Notes: generated by a model not told the origin, from the letters alone. Positions 8,041 through 15,756 are shown, counted from the first letter of the stretch. The stretch: 26,477 bases of DNA from Lachnospiraceae bacterium UBA7054 (GCA_002492725.1 DLAF01000034.1:1-26477), one strand, 5' to 3'. Translations and numbers: made by a program.

Positions 8041-8511
8041 CTGCTTTTCAATCTTATTCCGCTCGCGCAGTTCCTTAAAAAAGGAATTGAGAAGGCTGGT
8101 GCAGTCTTCCTGCAAGACACCGCGCCGCACGATCACCTGATGATTAAACTCCGGCATCTCCAAAATATTTAAAATGGAACCGCCGCAGCCTGCCTTAGGA
8201 TTCATGGCGCCAATCACGGTTTCCGTGACCCTTGCCTGCACGATGGCTCCGGCACACATCTGACAAGGCTCCAAGGTCACATAGAGCGAACATTCCTCGA
8301 GACGCCAGTCCTTTAGCGCCTTGCTGGCCTTATTGATAGCGGTGATCTCCGCATGGGCCAGGGTGTTGCGGTCAGTATTTCGTCTGTTATAGCCTCTGCC
8401 GATGATTCTGCCCTGATAGACGATCACACAGCCGATTGGCACTTCGCCCAGATTGTAGGCCTTCTTTGCCTGTTTTAAGGCTTCTCTCATGTATTTTTCG
8501 TCCTGCGTCAT
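8020..8511 (-). CDS. tadA: tRNA(Arg) adenosine-34 deaminase
   Basis: TadA converts A34 of tRNA-Arg(ACG) to inosine so that one tRNA reads three codons. The zinc-dependent cytidine/deoxycytidylate deaminase fold is shown by His53-Ala-Glu55 (zinc ligand and proton shuttle) and PCQMC (zinc ligands Cys83 and Cys86), with the family-typical spacing. VPIGCVIV and NPKAGCGGSILNIL are also characteristic of TadA rather than of cytidine deaminase. The 163-residue length is normal. GGAGG lies before the ATG. It is divergent from the tRNA-Ser/SRP RNA pair, a variant of the common Firmicutes tadA-scr-dnaX neighbourhood. An extended -10 (TGCTATACT, with TATACT at 8541-8546) probably drives it. Confidence 0.95.
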   Translation of the reverse strand: MTQDEKYMREALKQAKKAYNLGEVPIGCVIVYQGRIIGRGYNRRNTDRNTLAHAEITAINKASKALKDWRLEECSLYVTLEPCQMCAGAIVQARVTETVIGAMNPKAGCGGSILNILEMPEFNHQVIVRRGVLQEDCTSLLNSFFKELRERNKIEKQLRRNAK

Positions 8512-8540
8512 GTGTGCCTCCGTTTTTCTCTATCAGTATC

Positions 8541-8549
8541 AGTATAGCA
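8541..8549 (-). promoter_or_regulatory. tadA extended -10 promoter
   Basis: The minus strand reads TGCTATACT with TATACT at 8541-8546; the -35 (TTTCTT, 8564-8569) is weak. It lies 30 bases before the tadA start codon. Confidence 0.4.
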
Positions 8550-8621
8550 TACCGAATCATTTTAAGAAAGTCGGGAAAAATCGGCATAAGGGCATAAATC
8601 TTTCCCTGCGCCAGAAAACAC

Positions 8622-8650
8622 TTGCTTATAAAACGTTTCTGCCGTATACT
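8622..8650 (+). promoter_or_regulatory. tRNA-Ser promoter
   Basis: TTGCTT (8622-8627), a 17-base spacer and TATACT (8645-8650). Predicted start near 8657, inside the leader hairpin arm. Confidence 0.6.
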
Positions 8651-8654
8651 AAAA

Positions 8655-8690
8655 ATGTTCGGATATTCCTAAAGAAAAATTTCCGAACAT
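8655..8690 (+). repeat. Inverted repeat in the tRNA-Ser leader
   Basis: ATGTTCGGA (8655-8663) and TCCGAACAT (8682-8690) are a perfect 9-base inverted repeat around an 18-base A/T-rich loop. It sits between the -10 and the first base of the tRNA. It could be a processing hairpin or a protein-binding site. Confidence 0.7.
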
Positions 8691-8692
8691 CC

Positions 8693-8778
8693 GGAGACGT
8701 ATCGAAGTGGTCATAACGGGGCGCACTCGAAATGCGTTAGCCCTCCGGGGCACGAGGGTTCGAATCCCTCCGTCTCCG
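8693..8778 (+). tRNA. tRNA-Ser (anticodon CGA)
   Basis: The acceptor stem GGAGACG (8693-8699) pairs with CGTCTCC (8771-8777), and the discriminator base is G, as expected for serine. The anticodon loop reads CTCGAAA, giving anticodon CGA (codon UCG). A long variable arm of the class II type, GGGTTCGAATCCC in the T arm and a D-arm with GTGGTCATAACGG are present. The 3' CCA is not encoded. Own promoter upstream and terminator downstream. Confidence 0.95.
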
Positions 8779-8782
8779 CTTA

Positions 8783-8818
8783 AAAGCCGAGGCTTTCGCC
8801 CCGGCTTTCTTTATTTTT
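8783..8818 (+). terminator. Intrinsic terminator after tRNA-Ser
   Basis: AAAGCCG-A-GGC, loop TTTC, GCC-C-CGGCTTT followed by CTTTATTTTTT: a GC-rich hairpin with a T tract starting five bases after the tRNA. Confidence 0.9.
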
Positions 8819-8854
8819 TAATCTTAGTCCACACCGTAAGTCATCGGGCGCAGG

Positions 8855-8883
8855 TTGACAAAACGCCCGAAAAACAGTATACT
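8855..8883 (+). promoter_or_regulatory. SRP RNA promoter
   Basis: TTGACA (8855-8860), a 17-base spacer and TATACT (8878-8883); predicted start about 8890, matching the first paired base of the SRP RNA. Confidence 0.85.
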
Positions 8884-8890
8884 GATTAAA

Positions 8891-9152
8891 CCGTGCAGCC
8901 GGGGCGTTAGCGGTGCCCTGTACCCACAATCCGCTCTAGTGGGGGTGATGCTTGATCGAGGGCCTGCGCCTGCGTAGCTGCCCTTTGTAAGTGGCGTTGA
9001 AGTTTGGGTCTTACGCAATGAGAATCCATGAACCGTGTCAGGGTGGGAACACAGCAGCACTAAGTGGAACCTTTCATGTGCCGTGAGGGTGCCTGGCGGA
9101 GTTAACTGCAAAGGTAACGTACCCGGGTTAGGGCTCGACAGAAAGCGCACGG
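8891..9152 (+). ncRNA. ffs: Signal recognition particle RNA, large bacterial type
   Basis: The RNA scaffold of the signal recognition particle, binding Ffh and guiding membrane-protein targeting. The 5' end CCGTGC (8891-8896) pairs with GCACGG (9147-9152). The 5' domain reads GTTAGCGGTGCCCTGTACCC with an Alu-type fold, as in the Bacillus subtilis 271-base RNA. The S-domain hairpin is near 9037-9060 (GTCAGGGTG, tetraloop GGAA, then CAC and AGCAGCA): the tetraloop and the AGCAGC Ffh-binding asymmetric loop are kept, while the stem pairs next to the tetraloop differ from the usual GGTCC by compensating changes. TTTTAT follows the closing stem and probably ends transcription. Confidence 0.95.
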
Positions 9153-9154
9153 TT

Positions 9155-10276
9155 TTATAGTTCTACTTTTCGCAAATAATAGCCAAAGTCACCGGGCTTC
9201 GGATCGCCGCCCTCACACTCAAAGGCTTCAAAACCGAACATCAGCGCCACCATCTTTTCCCTCTCGTAAAAAACACCGGGCACTCCCAAAAAATACTCCT
9301 CCTTCTCCGATGAGGATACGGAGTAACCTCCCGAGGATAATTCACGCAGTGAATTTTCTCTTCTCCCAAGAATGACATAGCGGTAATTGTAAAAGCCGTG
9401 CAGCAGAAAACTATTGTTTACCAGATGCTGGCAGCTGCCGGAAAGAATAATAAAATCCTTCGGTGCGATCTTTACATAAACCCTGCCGTCCCCATAAGGA
9501 TGAATGCGCTCATAAGTATCAAGAATCTGCTCCCATTTATCTTCTTTGAGACCTTCTATGGCAAGAGCATCCGCCATCAAAGGAGGCCGCCCCGGCACGA
9601 CAGGCTGCGGTACGGAGGCAGTCGATTCTGCGACGGGGGCCGGCCGTTTTACAGGTGCAGGCTCGCGCGATGCAATAACAACCGATTCCGCTGCAGGCGC
9701 AGGCTCGCGCGATGCGATAGCAACCGGCTCTGCTGCAGGCGCAGACTCGCGCGGCGTAATGACAGTCGGCTCTGCTGCAGACACAGGCTCGCGCGGCGTA
9801 ATGACAGTCGGCTCTGCTGCAGACACAGGCTCGCGCAGCGCAGCAACTGTTGGGCCCACAAGCGGCATCTCTGCCTTTGGGGGCATCGGCATCACCGCAG
9901 TCTTATTTTCTCCTTCCACCAGATAACCGTTTGGCAAAAGGATCTGCACATGAATCTGCTCCGAAGCTTCCAACTCCTTCTTTTCCCAGACGCCGCCGCC
10001 ATCCCGCAGCGTGATCCCATCCTCTTCCTTCCAGTCCATGCGGTCCGGCTGCTCCATGCTGTCTGCCCCGTCCGTCTCTGTCTTTTGTCCGTCGCGGACC
10101 ATGCCGAGACAGTAGCGCACCGGAAATCTGCCCTCTATGGAACGGGGAATGTTTTTGACTATTATGGTCAGCCCGCAGGTCTTGTCCCGTTTTTCTGCCT
10201 TAATAAAACCCGCACTTCCAATGCGGCTTCCATCCTTATGTAAGCCCATATATATAATTTCTTTTTGATACATCAT
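9155..10276 (-). CDS. Uncharacterised protein with 14-residue tandem repeats
   Basis: I do not recognise this protein with certainty; it resembles a Lachnospiraceae-restricted family of unknown function (possibly DUF6128). The N-terminal part (to about residue 120) is beta-rich and opens MYQKEIIYMGLHKDGSRIGSA. The centre is an Ala/Pro/Glu-rich linker of tandem 14-residue units of the form REPVSAAEPTVIT. The C-terminal 130 residues form a globular domain with aromatic motifs (HGFYNYRYVILGRR, DFGYYLRKVEL). No signal peptide or membrane helix is visible. The start at 10276 was chosen over an ATG at 10300 because AGGGGG lies three bases before it; the ATG at 10273 is equally possible. The gene ends two bases after the convergent SRP RNA's last paired base. 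Confidence 0.6.
   Translation of the reverse strand: MMYQKEIIYMGLHKDGSRIGSAGFIKAEKRDKTCGLTIIVKNIPRSIEGRFPVRYCLGMVRDGQKTETDGADSMEQPDRMDWKEEDGITLRDGGGVWEKKELEASEQIHVQILLPNGYLVEGENKTAVMPMPPKAEMPLVGPTVAALREPVSAAEPTVITPREPVSAAEPTVITPRESAPAAEPVAIASREPAPAAESVVIASREPAPVKRPAPVAESTASVPQPVVPGRPPLMADALAIEGLKEDKWEQILDTYERIHPYGDGRVYVKIAPKDFIILSGSCQHLVNNSFLLHGFYNYRYVILGRRENSLRELSSGGYSVSSSEKEEYFLGVPGVFYEREKMVALMFGFEAFECEGGDPKPGDFGYYLRKVEL
9662..9829. repeat. Four 42-base tandem repeats within a CDS
   Basis: Units run 9662-9703, 9704-9745, 9746-9787 and 9788-9829, each beginning CTCGCGCG; the last two are identical. Degenerate partial units flank the block. They encode the 14-residue repeat of the protein at 9155-10276, in frame, so copy-number change would not break the gene. 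Confidence 0.9.
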
Positions 10277-10383
10277 TTTCCCCCTGAAGAACATTATCAT
10301 ATCATCGTTACAATATATGCTGACAGGAGAAATTTTATGCCATGATCACTTAAAAAACTTACACGGGAACAGACCCAAAAGCA

Positions 10384-11472
10384 CTAATAATTCAATGAAT
10401 CCAGATAGCGCATATAATTTAGCACCATCAGGGCAATCTTAAAGGTCAGCGCATCGTCAAAGACACGAATATCCAATCCGGTGCTCTTTTGCAGTTTCTC
10501 AATACGGTACACTAAAGTATTGCGGTGCACAAAAAGCTGTCTGGAAGTCTCCGACACATTAAGATTGTTTTCAAAAAATTTATTAATCGTGACCAGCGTT
10601 TCATCATCCAATCCCTCAGGTACATGGGAGCCAAAGATTTCATCGATAAAGATCCTGCAGAGATTAACCGGAAGCTGGTAGATCAACCTGCCGATTCCTA
10701 AGGTACTGTAGGCCGACACTTTTTTCTCAGCATAGAAGATCTTGCCCACATCGAGCGCCATCTTGGCTTCCTTGTAAGACTTCGACACCTCTTTCAGTTC
10801 CCCTACAATGGTACCGTAGGCCACACGCACATTGAGCATCGCTTCCATATTCATCATATCGGTAATGGTCTGCGCAATCTGTTCCAGTCTGCCGGCGCCG
10901 TCCTCCGGAGCAAGCGACTTGATCAGAATCACATTGCTCTCATCCACCGCCGTGATATAATCGCCGGACTGCGCGCTGAACATTCCGTTTAAAAGCTCCA
11001 TCGCAGTGGTATCCTTGTCTTTATCCGTCTCTATGAGAAAGACTACTCGGGGCTGCGCTGCCTCGATATGCAGTTTTTTGGCACGATTATAAATATCCAC
11101 CAACAGCATGTTATCAAGAAGAAGATTCTGGAAAAAGTTATTGCGGTCATACCTCTCCTTATAGGCAACGATCAAATGCTGAAGCTGGCTGACTGCAATC
11201 CTGCCGATCATGTAAGCATCCTCGCCGCCTCCCTTGGCATCCAAAACAAAAAGCGGCGTCTCCTCATCCAATACCTTAAGAAGATGATGCATTCCAATCA
11301 CCTGACTGTCCGCAGGCGAATTTACAAAACCTAAGATCAGGTTTGATGCTATTTCCTTGGTCTCAAAAGTCGCGGCAATCTCCTTACCCTCCAGATCCCA
11401 TACCGCGAGATCGATCTTAGAGATTACGGCAAGCTCTTCTATGCTGGCCTTAATAATCTGACTTGAAATCAT
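10384..11472 (-). CDS. CdaR/PucR-family transcriptional regulator
   Basis: A 362-residue regulator. The first 110 residues (MISSQIIKASIEELAVISKIDLAVWDLEGKE, shortened form IIKASIEELA) resemble the sugar-diacid/sensory N-terminal domain. The middle (about 130-290) has the GGDEF-like fold seen in this family without a catalytic motif. The C-terminus (about 300-355) is the PucR-type helix-turn-helix, with NLNVSETSRQLFVHRNTLVYRIEKLQKSTG. Family members activate carbohydrate or purine uptake genes. Immediately upstream on the same strand is the MsmK-type ABC ATPase, so control of sugar transport is a reasonable inference; the ligand is unknown. AAGGAGAGG precedes the ATG. A perfect 11-base inverted repeat sits 35 bases upstream of the start, a candidate autoregulatory site. 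Confidence 0.82.
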   Translation of the reverse strand: MISSQIIKASIEELAVISKIDLAVWDLEGKEIAATFETKEIASNLILGFVNSPADSQVIGMHHLLKVLDEETPLFVLDAKGGGEDAYMIGRIAVSQLQHLIVAYKERYDRNNFFQNLLLDNMLLVDIYNRAKKLHIEAAQPRVVFLIETDKDKDTTAMELLNGMFSAQSGDYITAVDESNVILIKSLAPEDGAGRLEQIAQTITDMMNMEAMLNVRVAYGTIVGELKEVSKSYKEAKMALDVGKIFYAEKKVSAYSTLGIGRLIYQLPVNLCRIFIDEIFGSHVPEGLDDETLVTINKFFENNLNVSETSRQLFVHRNTLVYRIEKLQKSTGLDIRVFDDALTFKIALMVLNYMRYLDSLNY

Positions 11473-11507
11473 ATATGATCCTCTCCTTCATTATACTCCT
11501 GCATCAT

Positions 11508-11538
11508 GCGTATAAGCAGATTGGAAATGCTTATACGC
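11508..11538. repeat. Perfect 11-base inverted repeat upstream of the CdaR-like gene
   Basis: GCGTATAAGCA (11508-11518) and TGCTTATACGC (11528-11538) flank a 9-base spacer. No T tract follows on either strand, so it is not a simple terminator. Operator or leader stem-loop are the alternatives. Confidence 0.8.
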
Positions 11539-11539
11539 G

Positions 11540-11570
11540 AAAAAAGAAGAGGGGTGCTTACGCATCCCTC
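11540..11570 (-). terminator. Terminator after the MsmK-like gene
   Basis: On the minus strand AGGGATGC pairs with GCACCCCT (one G-T pair) around a GTAA loop, then CTTCTTTTTTCG. It starts about 18 bases after the stop of the ATPase gene. Confidence 0.8.
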
Positions 11571-11587
11571 CCCTGGAATCATTTCTG

Positions 11588-12697
11588 TTAGTTGGTGATG
11601 GTCTGCTCTGTCTCTTTGTCAAAGACGTGAATCTTCTCAACATCGAAAGCAAACTTAACGGTATCACCGGGTCTTGCCGTAGTACGGGAATCAACCCTTG
11701 CAGTGATCGGGAACTCAGCCAGATCAAAGTATAAGTAAACTTCTGCACCAAGCAGCTCGTAAACCTTAATGGTGGACTCGAACACGCACTTAGCGGTCTC
11801 GATGAACATCTCGGAATCATATACATCTTCAGGACGGATACCGAAGGTTACGGTCTTGCCAACATAGCCGCCGTCAATCAGCTTCTTGGATTTAGCAGGA
11901 GGCAGCGGAATGGTCTGGCCAGCTACCTTCAGGTTTGCGATATCGCCCGCCTGCTCAACAACCGCATCTAAGAAGTTCATCTGCGGAGATCCCATGAACC
12001 CTGCTACGAACAGGTTCTGCGGCTTCTGATATAAGTTCTGAGGGGTATCAACCTGCTGAATTACGCCATCCTTCATAACGACGATTCTGGTACCCAGGGT
12101 CATAGCCTCTGTCTGGTCATGTGTTACGTAGATGATGGTGGTACCCAGTCTCTGATGCAGCTTGGAAATCTCCACACGCATCTGCACACGAAGCTTTGCA
12201 TCCAGGTTGGAAAGAGGCTCATCCATCAGGAACACCTTAGGATTACGAACGATTGCACGGCCCATAGCCACACGCTGTCTCTGACCACCGGAAAGAGCCT
12301 TCGGCTTACGATCAAGAAGAGCTGTCAGATCCAGGATCTTCGCTGCTTCTTTTACCATCTTGTCGATTTCATCCTTCGGCACCTTTCTCAACTTCAGGCC
12401 GAAAGCCATGTTATCATATACGGACATATGAGGGTACAAAGCGTAGTTCTGGAATACCATCGCGATATCTCTGTCCTTAGGCTCCACATCATTTACAACT
12501 CTGTCGCCGATCTTCAGCTCGCCGGAAGAGATATCCTCCAGACCTGCGATCATACGGAGAGTGGTGGACTTACCGCAGCCGGAAGGTCCTACGAAGATGA
12601 TAAACTCCTGATCTGCGATCTCAAGATTGAAATCTTTTACTGCCTCGAATCCGTTAGGATATACCTTACAGACATTCTTCAAAGATAAACTTGCCAT
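11588..12697 (-). CDS. MsmK/UgpC-type sugar ABC transporter ATPase
   Basis: This is the energising subunit of carbohydrate ABC importers (CUT1 class). Walker A GPSGCGKST is at about 37-45, Q-loop VFQNYALYPHM follows, signature LSGGQRQRVAMGRA at about 135-148, Walker B VFLMDEPLSNLD and H-loop VTHDQTEAMT after that. The C-terminal 130 residues form the OB-fold TOBE/MalK-like regulatory domain (FGIRPEDVYDSE). Length 369 is typical. No other ATPase is coded in the window, while two permease pairs are, so it probably serves as a shared ATPase, as MsmK does in streptococci. A possible promoter (TAGAAA, 17 bases, TATACT at 12761-12766) and a TCATCCG/CGGATGA hairpin in the leader precede it. GGAGG lies before the ATG. 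Confidence 0.93.
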   Translation of the reverse strand: MASLSLKNVCKVYPNGFEAVKDFNLEIADQEFIIFVGPSGCGKSTTLRMIAGLEDISSGELKIGDRVVNDVEPKDRDIAMVFQNYALYPHMSVYDNMAFGLKLRKVPKDEIDKMVKEAAKILDLTALLDRKPKALSGGQRQRVAMGRAIVRNPKVFLMDEPLSNLDAKLRVQMRVEISKLHQRLGTTIIYVTHDQTEAMTLGTRIVVMKDGVIQQVDTPQNLYQKPQNLFVAGFMGSPQMNFLDAVVEQAGDIANLKVAGQTIPLPPAKSKKLIDGGYVGKTVTFGIRPEDVYDSEMFIETAKCVFESTIKVYELLGAEVYLYFDLAEFPITARVDSRTTARPGDTVKFAFDVEKIHVFDKETEQTITN

Positions 12698-12724
12698 GAT
12701 TGCCTCCTATTATATTGTTTTATT

Positions 12725-12745
12725 TCATCCGAAAAAAACGGATGA
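12725..12745. repeat. Hairpin in the 5' leader of the ABC ATPase
   Basis: TCATCCG (12725-12731) and CGGATGA (12739-12745) pair perfectly around seven bases (A on the plus strand, T on the minus-strand transcript). It falls between the predicted transcription start (near 12754) and the GGAGG of the ATPase gene. A role in mRNA stability or control is inferred only. Confidence 0.55.
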
Positions 12746-12760
12746 TTTAATCTGTAACTT

Positions 12761-12789
12761 AGTATAACGGAGATTTTCTGCCTTTTCTA
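12761..12789 (-). promoter_or_regulatory. Candidate promoter of the ABC ATPase gene
   Basis: Minus-strand TAGAAA (12784-12789), a 17-base spacer, TATACT (12761-12766). The -35 has four of six consensus bases. Confidence 0.4.
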
Positions 12790-12842
12790 TACCACTATTC
12801 CACAAAGATTTGTCTCCCGATTGTAAATATTGCTTACTTTGC

Positions 12843-12862
12843 GCCGCTTTTTCAAAAGCGGC
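12843..12862 (-). terminator. Possible hairpin after copA
   Basis: GCCGCTTT and AAAGCGGC form an 8-base stem with a 4-base loop, 70 bases past the copA stop. No T tract follows, so termination would be weak; it may mainly protect the mRNA end. Confidence 0.35.
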
Positions 12863-12930
12863 TGACAAATTGACCAATAACGCAGGCTTTTCCTGTGCAC
12901 AATACACAAAATAACTCTTTTCGGCAAAAA

Positions 12931-13137
12931 TCATGCCATGCTCGCCTCATAGCCCGCTTCCACAACGGCAGCGCAGAGCGCCTCATCAGAAACACTGCTT
13001 TCGCAGGTCACCGTGGCCCGCTTTGCACCCAGATCCACCGTCACAGCCGTCACGCCCTCCACGCCCGCAAGCGCCTTCTCTACATGTGCCTGACACTTAC
13101 CGCACATCATTCCTTCGACATTCAAAATTTTTTCCAT
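12931..13137 (-). CDS. Possible separately translated CopZ-like chaperone inside copA
   Basis: This in-frame segment encodes 68 residues beginning MEKILNVEGMMCGKC, the size and sequence of a free CopZ-type Cu(I) chaperone. AGAGG stands eight bases before its ATG (13135-13137). The sequence just before it is A/T-rich compared with the GC-rich copA body, as expected of a former intergenic gap now read through. Whether an internal start is used is inference. Confidence 0.4.
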   Translation of the reverse strand: MEKILNVEGMMCGKCQAHVEKALAGVEGVTAVTVDLGAKRATVTCESSVSDEALCAAVVEAGYEASMA

Positions 13138-15756
13138 CCCTTTTTCCTCTCTTTCTTCATTATCCTTATAATGATTATCATACTCTGTGTTTTTCAGTTC
13201 CTGCCGCCCCTCTGTTCGATCGCAGTCCGGCGCTTTCTGTTTCTGCGTTTCTTCCTGCTTTTGCCGCATCGTTTCGCCGGCGCCTGCAAAATCCTGCACA
13301 AACTCCGGCATCGGCACCTTTCTGCGCGGCCTGTCTTTTGCCGTCAGGTGAATGGAAAACAGATTTAACCGCAGCGCGTTTGTGACGACGCAAAAGCTCG
13401 ACAAACTCATGGCCGCCGCCGCAAACATGGGATTTAACGAGATCCCGGCAACGGGAACCAGCACGCCTGCCGCGATGGGAATACCGATGCAGTTGTAAAA
13501 GAATGCCCAGAACAGATTCTCGTGAATATTCTTTAACACCTGTCTGGAAAGGCGCACCGCAGCCGACACATCTGTCAGTTTTGATTTTACCAGCACTAAG
13601 TCCGCCGCGTCAAGCGCAACATCCGCCCCTGCACCAATGGCAATACCGACATCCGCTCTGGTGAGCGCCGGGGCATCGTTGATCCCATCCCCTACCATAG
13701 CCACCCTGCCGCTTCCTGAAAGGCGCCTGACCACCTCTTCCTTATCATTCGGGAGGACATCGGCAATCACGGCGTCCACCCCTACCTGCGCGCCGATAGC
13801 TTCCGCCGTCCGCCTGTTGTCACCCGTCAGCATGACCACCTGAAGACCCATGGCTTTCAGTTCCGCAACCGCCTGTGCGCTGTCGGACTTCACCACATCC
13901 GCAACGGCAATCACACCCAGGAGCTTATCCCCCGCCGCAAAATAGAGGGGCGTCTTGCCTTCCCCGGAAAGTCTCTCCCCCTCCCCGGCTGCTTCCTCCG
14001 TCATCAGGCCGCGCTCCGCAAGCAGCGCTGCCTTTCCGCCCAAGGCACGTATCCGTTCCCCTTCATATTCCACGTTTGTGCGGGAATCACATCCTTTATT
14101 ATCCTCTGCGCCCGCTCCCGAAATGCCGGACAGTTCTCCTTCCACACCCCAGCCAGGAAGCGCCTGAAAGCCCGACACTTCCTCTACGACGATGTTTTCC
14201 TGCGCCGCCCGCTCACAGACCGCACGCGCCAGGGGATGTTCGCTCTTTTGCTCCAAAGCGGCCGCCACGCGCAAAAGTTCTTCTGCGGAAACACCAGCCG
14301 CCGGACAGATATCCGTGGCCTGCGGTTTTCCCTCCGTCACCGTTCCCGTTTTGTCCAGGACCACAAAATCCGTGCGTCCCGTCTGTTCCAAAGCGGCGGC
14401 ATTTTTAAAAAGAATCCCCTGCCCCGCACCGACGCCGTTACCCACCATGATCGCCACAGGCGTGGCCAGCCCCAGGGAACACGGACAGCTGATCACCAGC
14501 ACACTGATCGCATAGGATAAGGCCTTCCCGATGCCGGCCCCCGCAAACAGCCAGACCACTCCCGTAATCAGGGCAAGGGTGATCACCACGGGAACAAAAA
14601 CGCCGGAAACGCGGTCTGCAATCTGCGCAATGGGCGCCTTGCTCGCAACTGCATCCTCCACCATGGCAATGATCTGCTGCAAAGTCGTGTCATTTCCCAC
14701 ACGGGTCGCCTTGCAGGTCAGAGCACCGTTTTGGTTAAGGGTGGCAGCGCTGACCCTGTCACCCGCACTCTTGTCAACAGGAAGGCTTTCTCCCGTAAGG
14801 GCCGCCTCGTTTACCGCACTCTCCCCCTCCACCACTTCACCGTCCGCGGGAATGCTCTCCCCCGGCTTCACTACAAAAAGATCGCCCGCCACGACCTCCT
14901 GTGCAGCGATCGTGATCTCCTCCCCACCGCGTATCACATGGGCGGTCTTGGGCGCAAGCGCCATCAGGCTGCGCACGGCGTTCGTCGTCTTCCCCTTGCT
15001 GTAAGCCTCCAACATTTTGCCGACCGTGATCAGCGTCAGAATCGTCGCCGCAGACTCAAAATACATATCATGCAGACAATGGAATGCCGCTTCCTTCCCT
15101 TCTGTCCCATAAACGCTTCCCATGCGAAACATCACCGCCGTACTGTAGACGAAGGCTGCGCCGCTGCCAAGAGCCACCAGGGCATCCATATTGGGGGCAC
15201 GGTGCAGGAGGCTCGTACAGCCGCTGATAAAGAATTTCTGGTTAATGACCATGATCAGCCCTGTCAGAAGCAGCTGATAGAGCGCGATTGCCCAAGGATC
15301 TTCCGCAAAAGCCGCAGGAACAGGCCACCCCCACATCAGATGCCCCATAGAGACATACATCAACGGAATGAGCAAACATAGTGAGGCGATCAGGCGTCTG
15401 CGCATCTTTGGCGTCTCACGATCCACGAAGGCGTCCTGTGCGCCGCCTGCACCTGACGAACCGTTTCCGTATGTCCTGCTGCACGTGTCTGCCGCCCCTG
15501 CGCCACACCCCGCACTGCCATTTCCCGCTGCCGCACGACTGCCCGTGTCAGCAGAAACCGCACCATATCCCGCTTTCTCCACCGCCTGACAGATCAGATC
15601 CGTCGTCGCGGGCTCCTCATAGCTGACAAGCATATTGTTCATTAGTAAGTTTACGCTAACTGACGTAACCCCCGCTATCCCACGTACCGCTTTCTCCACA
15701 TGCGCGGAGCAGGCCGCACAGGTCATGCCCGTTACGTTAAATTTTTCCGTCTTCAT
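12931..15756 (-). CDS. copA: Copper-exporting P1B-type ATPase with N- and C-terminal HMA domains
   Basis: It pumps Cu(I) out of the cytoplasm. An N-terminal HMA domain (1-70) has GMTCAAC. After a Gly/Ser/Cys-rich linker come the membrane region with the transport motif SCPCSLGLATP (Cys424 and Cys426), actuator TGESLPVDK, phosphorylation site DKTGT at Asp468, SEHPLARAV in the nucleotide domain, MLTGDNRRTA and GDGINDAPAL. About 800 residues complete a normal CopA. A hydrophilic linker (about 810-873) follows, then a second HMA domain (874-941, GMMCGKC) that looks like a free CopZ chaperone. That domain begins with Met preceded by AGAGG, so it may also be made separately. The gene follows csoR after 44 bases, and GGGAG precedes the ATG. 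A single C-terminal HMA is uncommon for this family. Confidence 0.95.
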   Translation of the reverse strand: MKTEKFNVTGMTCAACSAHVEKAVRGIAGVTSVSVNLLMNNMLVSYEEPATTDLICQAVEKAGYGAVSADTGSRAAAGNGSAGCGAGAADTCSRTYGNGSSGAGGAQDAFVDRETPKMRRRLIASLCLLIPLMYVSMGHLMWGWPVPAAFAEDPWAIALYQLLLTGLIMVINQKFFISGCTSLLHRAPNMDALVALGSGAAFVYSTAVMFRMGSVYGTEGKEAAFHCLHDMYFESAATILTLITVGKMLEAYSKGKTTNAVRSLMALAPKTAHVIRGGEEITIAAQEVVAGDLFVVKPGESIPADGEVVEGESAVNEAALTGESLPVDKSAGDRVSAATLNQNGALTCKATRVGNDTTLQQIIAMVEDAVASKAPIAQIADRVSGVFVPVVITLALITGVVWLFAGAGIGKALSYAISVLVISCPCSLGLATPVAIMVGNGVGAGQGILFKNAAALEQTGRTDFVVLDKTGTVTEGKPQATDICPAAGVSAEELLRVAAALEQKSEHPLARAVCERAAQENIVVEEVSGFQALPGWGVEGELSGISGAGAEDNKGCDSRTNVEYEGERIRALGGKAALLAERGLMTEEAAGEGERLSGEGKTPLYFAAGDKLLGVIAVADVVKSDSAQAVAELKAMGLQVVMLTGDNRRTAEAIGAQVGVDAVIADVLPNDKEEVVRRLSGSGRVAMVGDGINDAPALTRADVGIAIGAGADVALDAADLVLVKSKLTDVSAAVRLSRQVLKNIHENLFWAFFYNCIGIPIAAGVLVPVAGISLNPMFAAAAMSLSSFCVVTNALRLNLFSIHLTAKDRPRRKVPMPEFVQDFAGAGETMRQKQEETQKQKAPDCDRTEGRQELKNTEYDNHYKDNEEREEKGMEKILNVEGMMCGKCQAHVEKALAGVEGVTAVTVDLGAKRATVTCESSVSDEALCAAVVEAGYEASMA
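13166..13180. promoter_or_regulatory. Fur-family-like box inside copA
   Basis: TTATAATGATTATCA matches the 7-1-7 Fur/PerR/Zur consensus TGATAATnATTATCA at every fixed position but one. It lies 29 bases before the internal CopZ-like start. Lysine and asparagine codons make such A/T-rich stretches, so chance is possible. Confidence 0.3.

Noticed and set aside
8655..8690. tRNA leader hairpin as a terminator or T-box
   Set aside because: No T tract follows and none of the T-box motifs is present.
8824..9150. Open frame of 108 residues on the minus strand
   Set aside because: It lies wholly within the SRP RNA on the opposite strand; the RNA match and its promoter explain the sequence.
9398..10243. 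Plus-strand open frame rich in Arg, Cys and His
   Set aside because: It is antisense to the repeat protein; the repeats make a spurious Arg/Cys pattern and there is no start signal.
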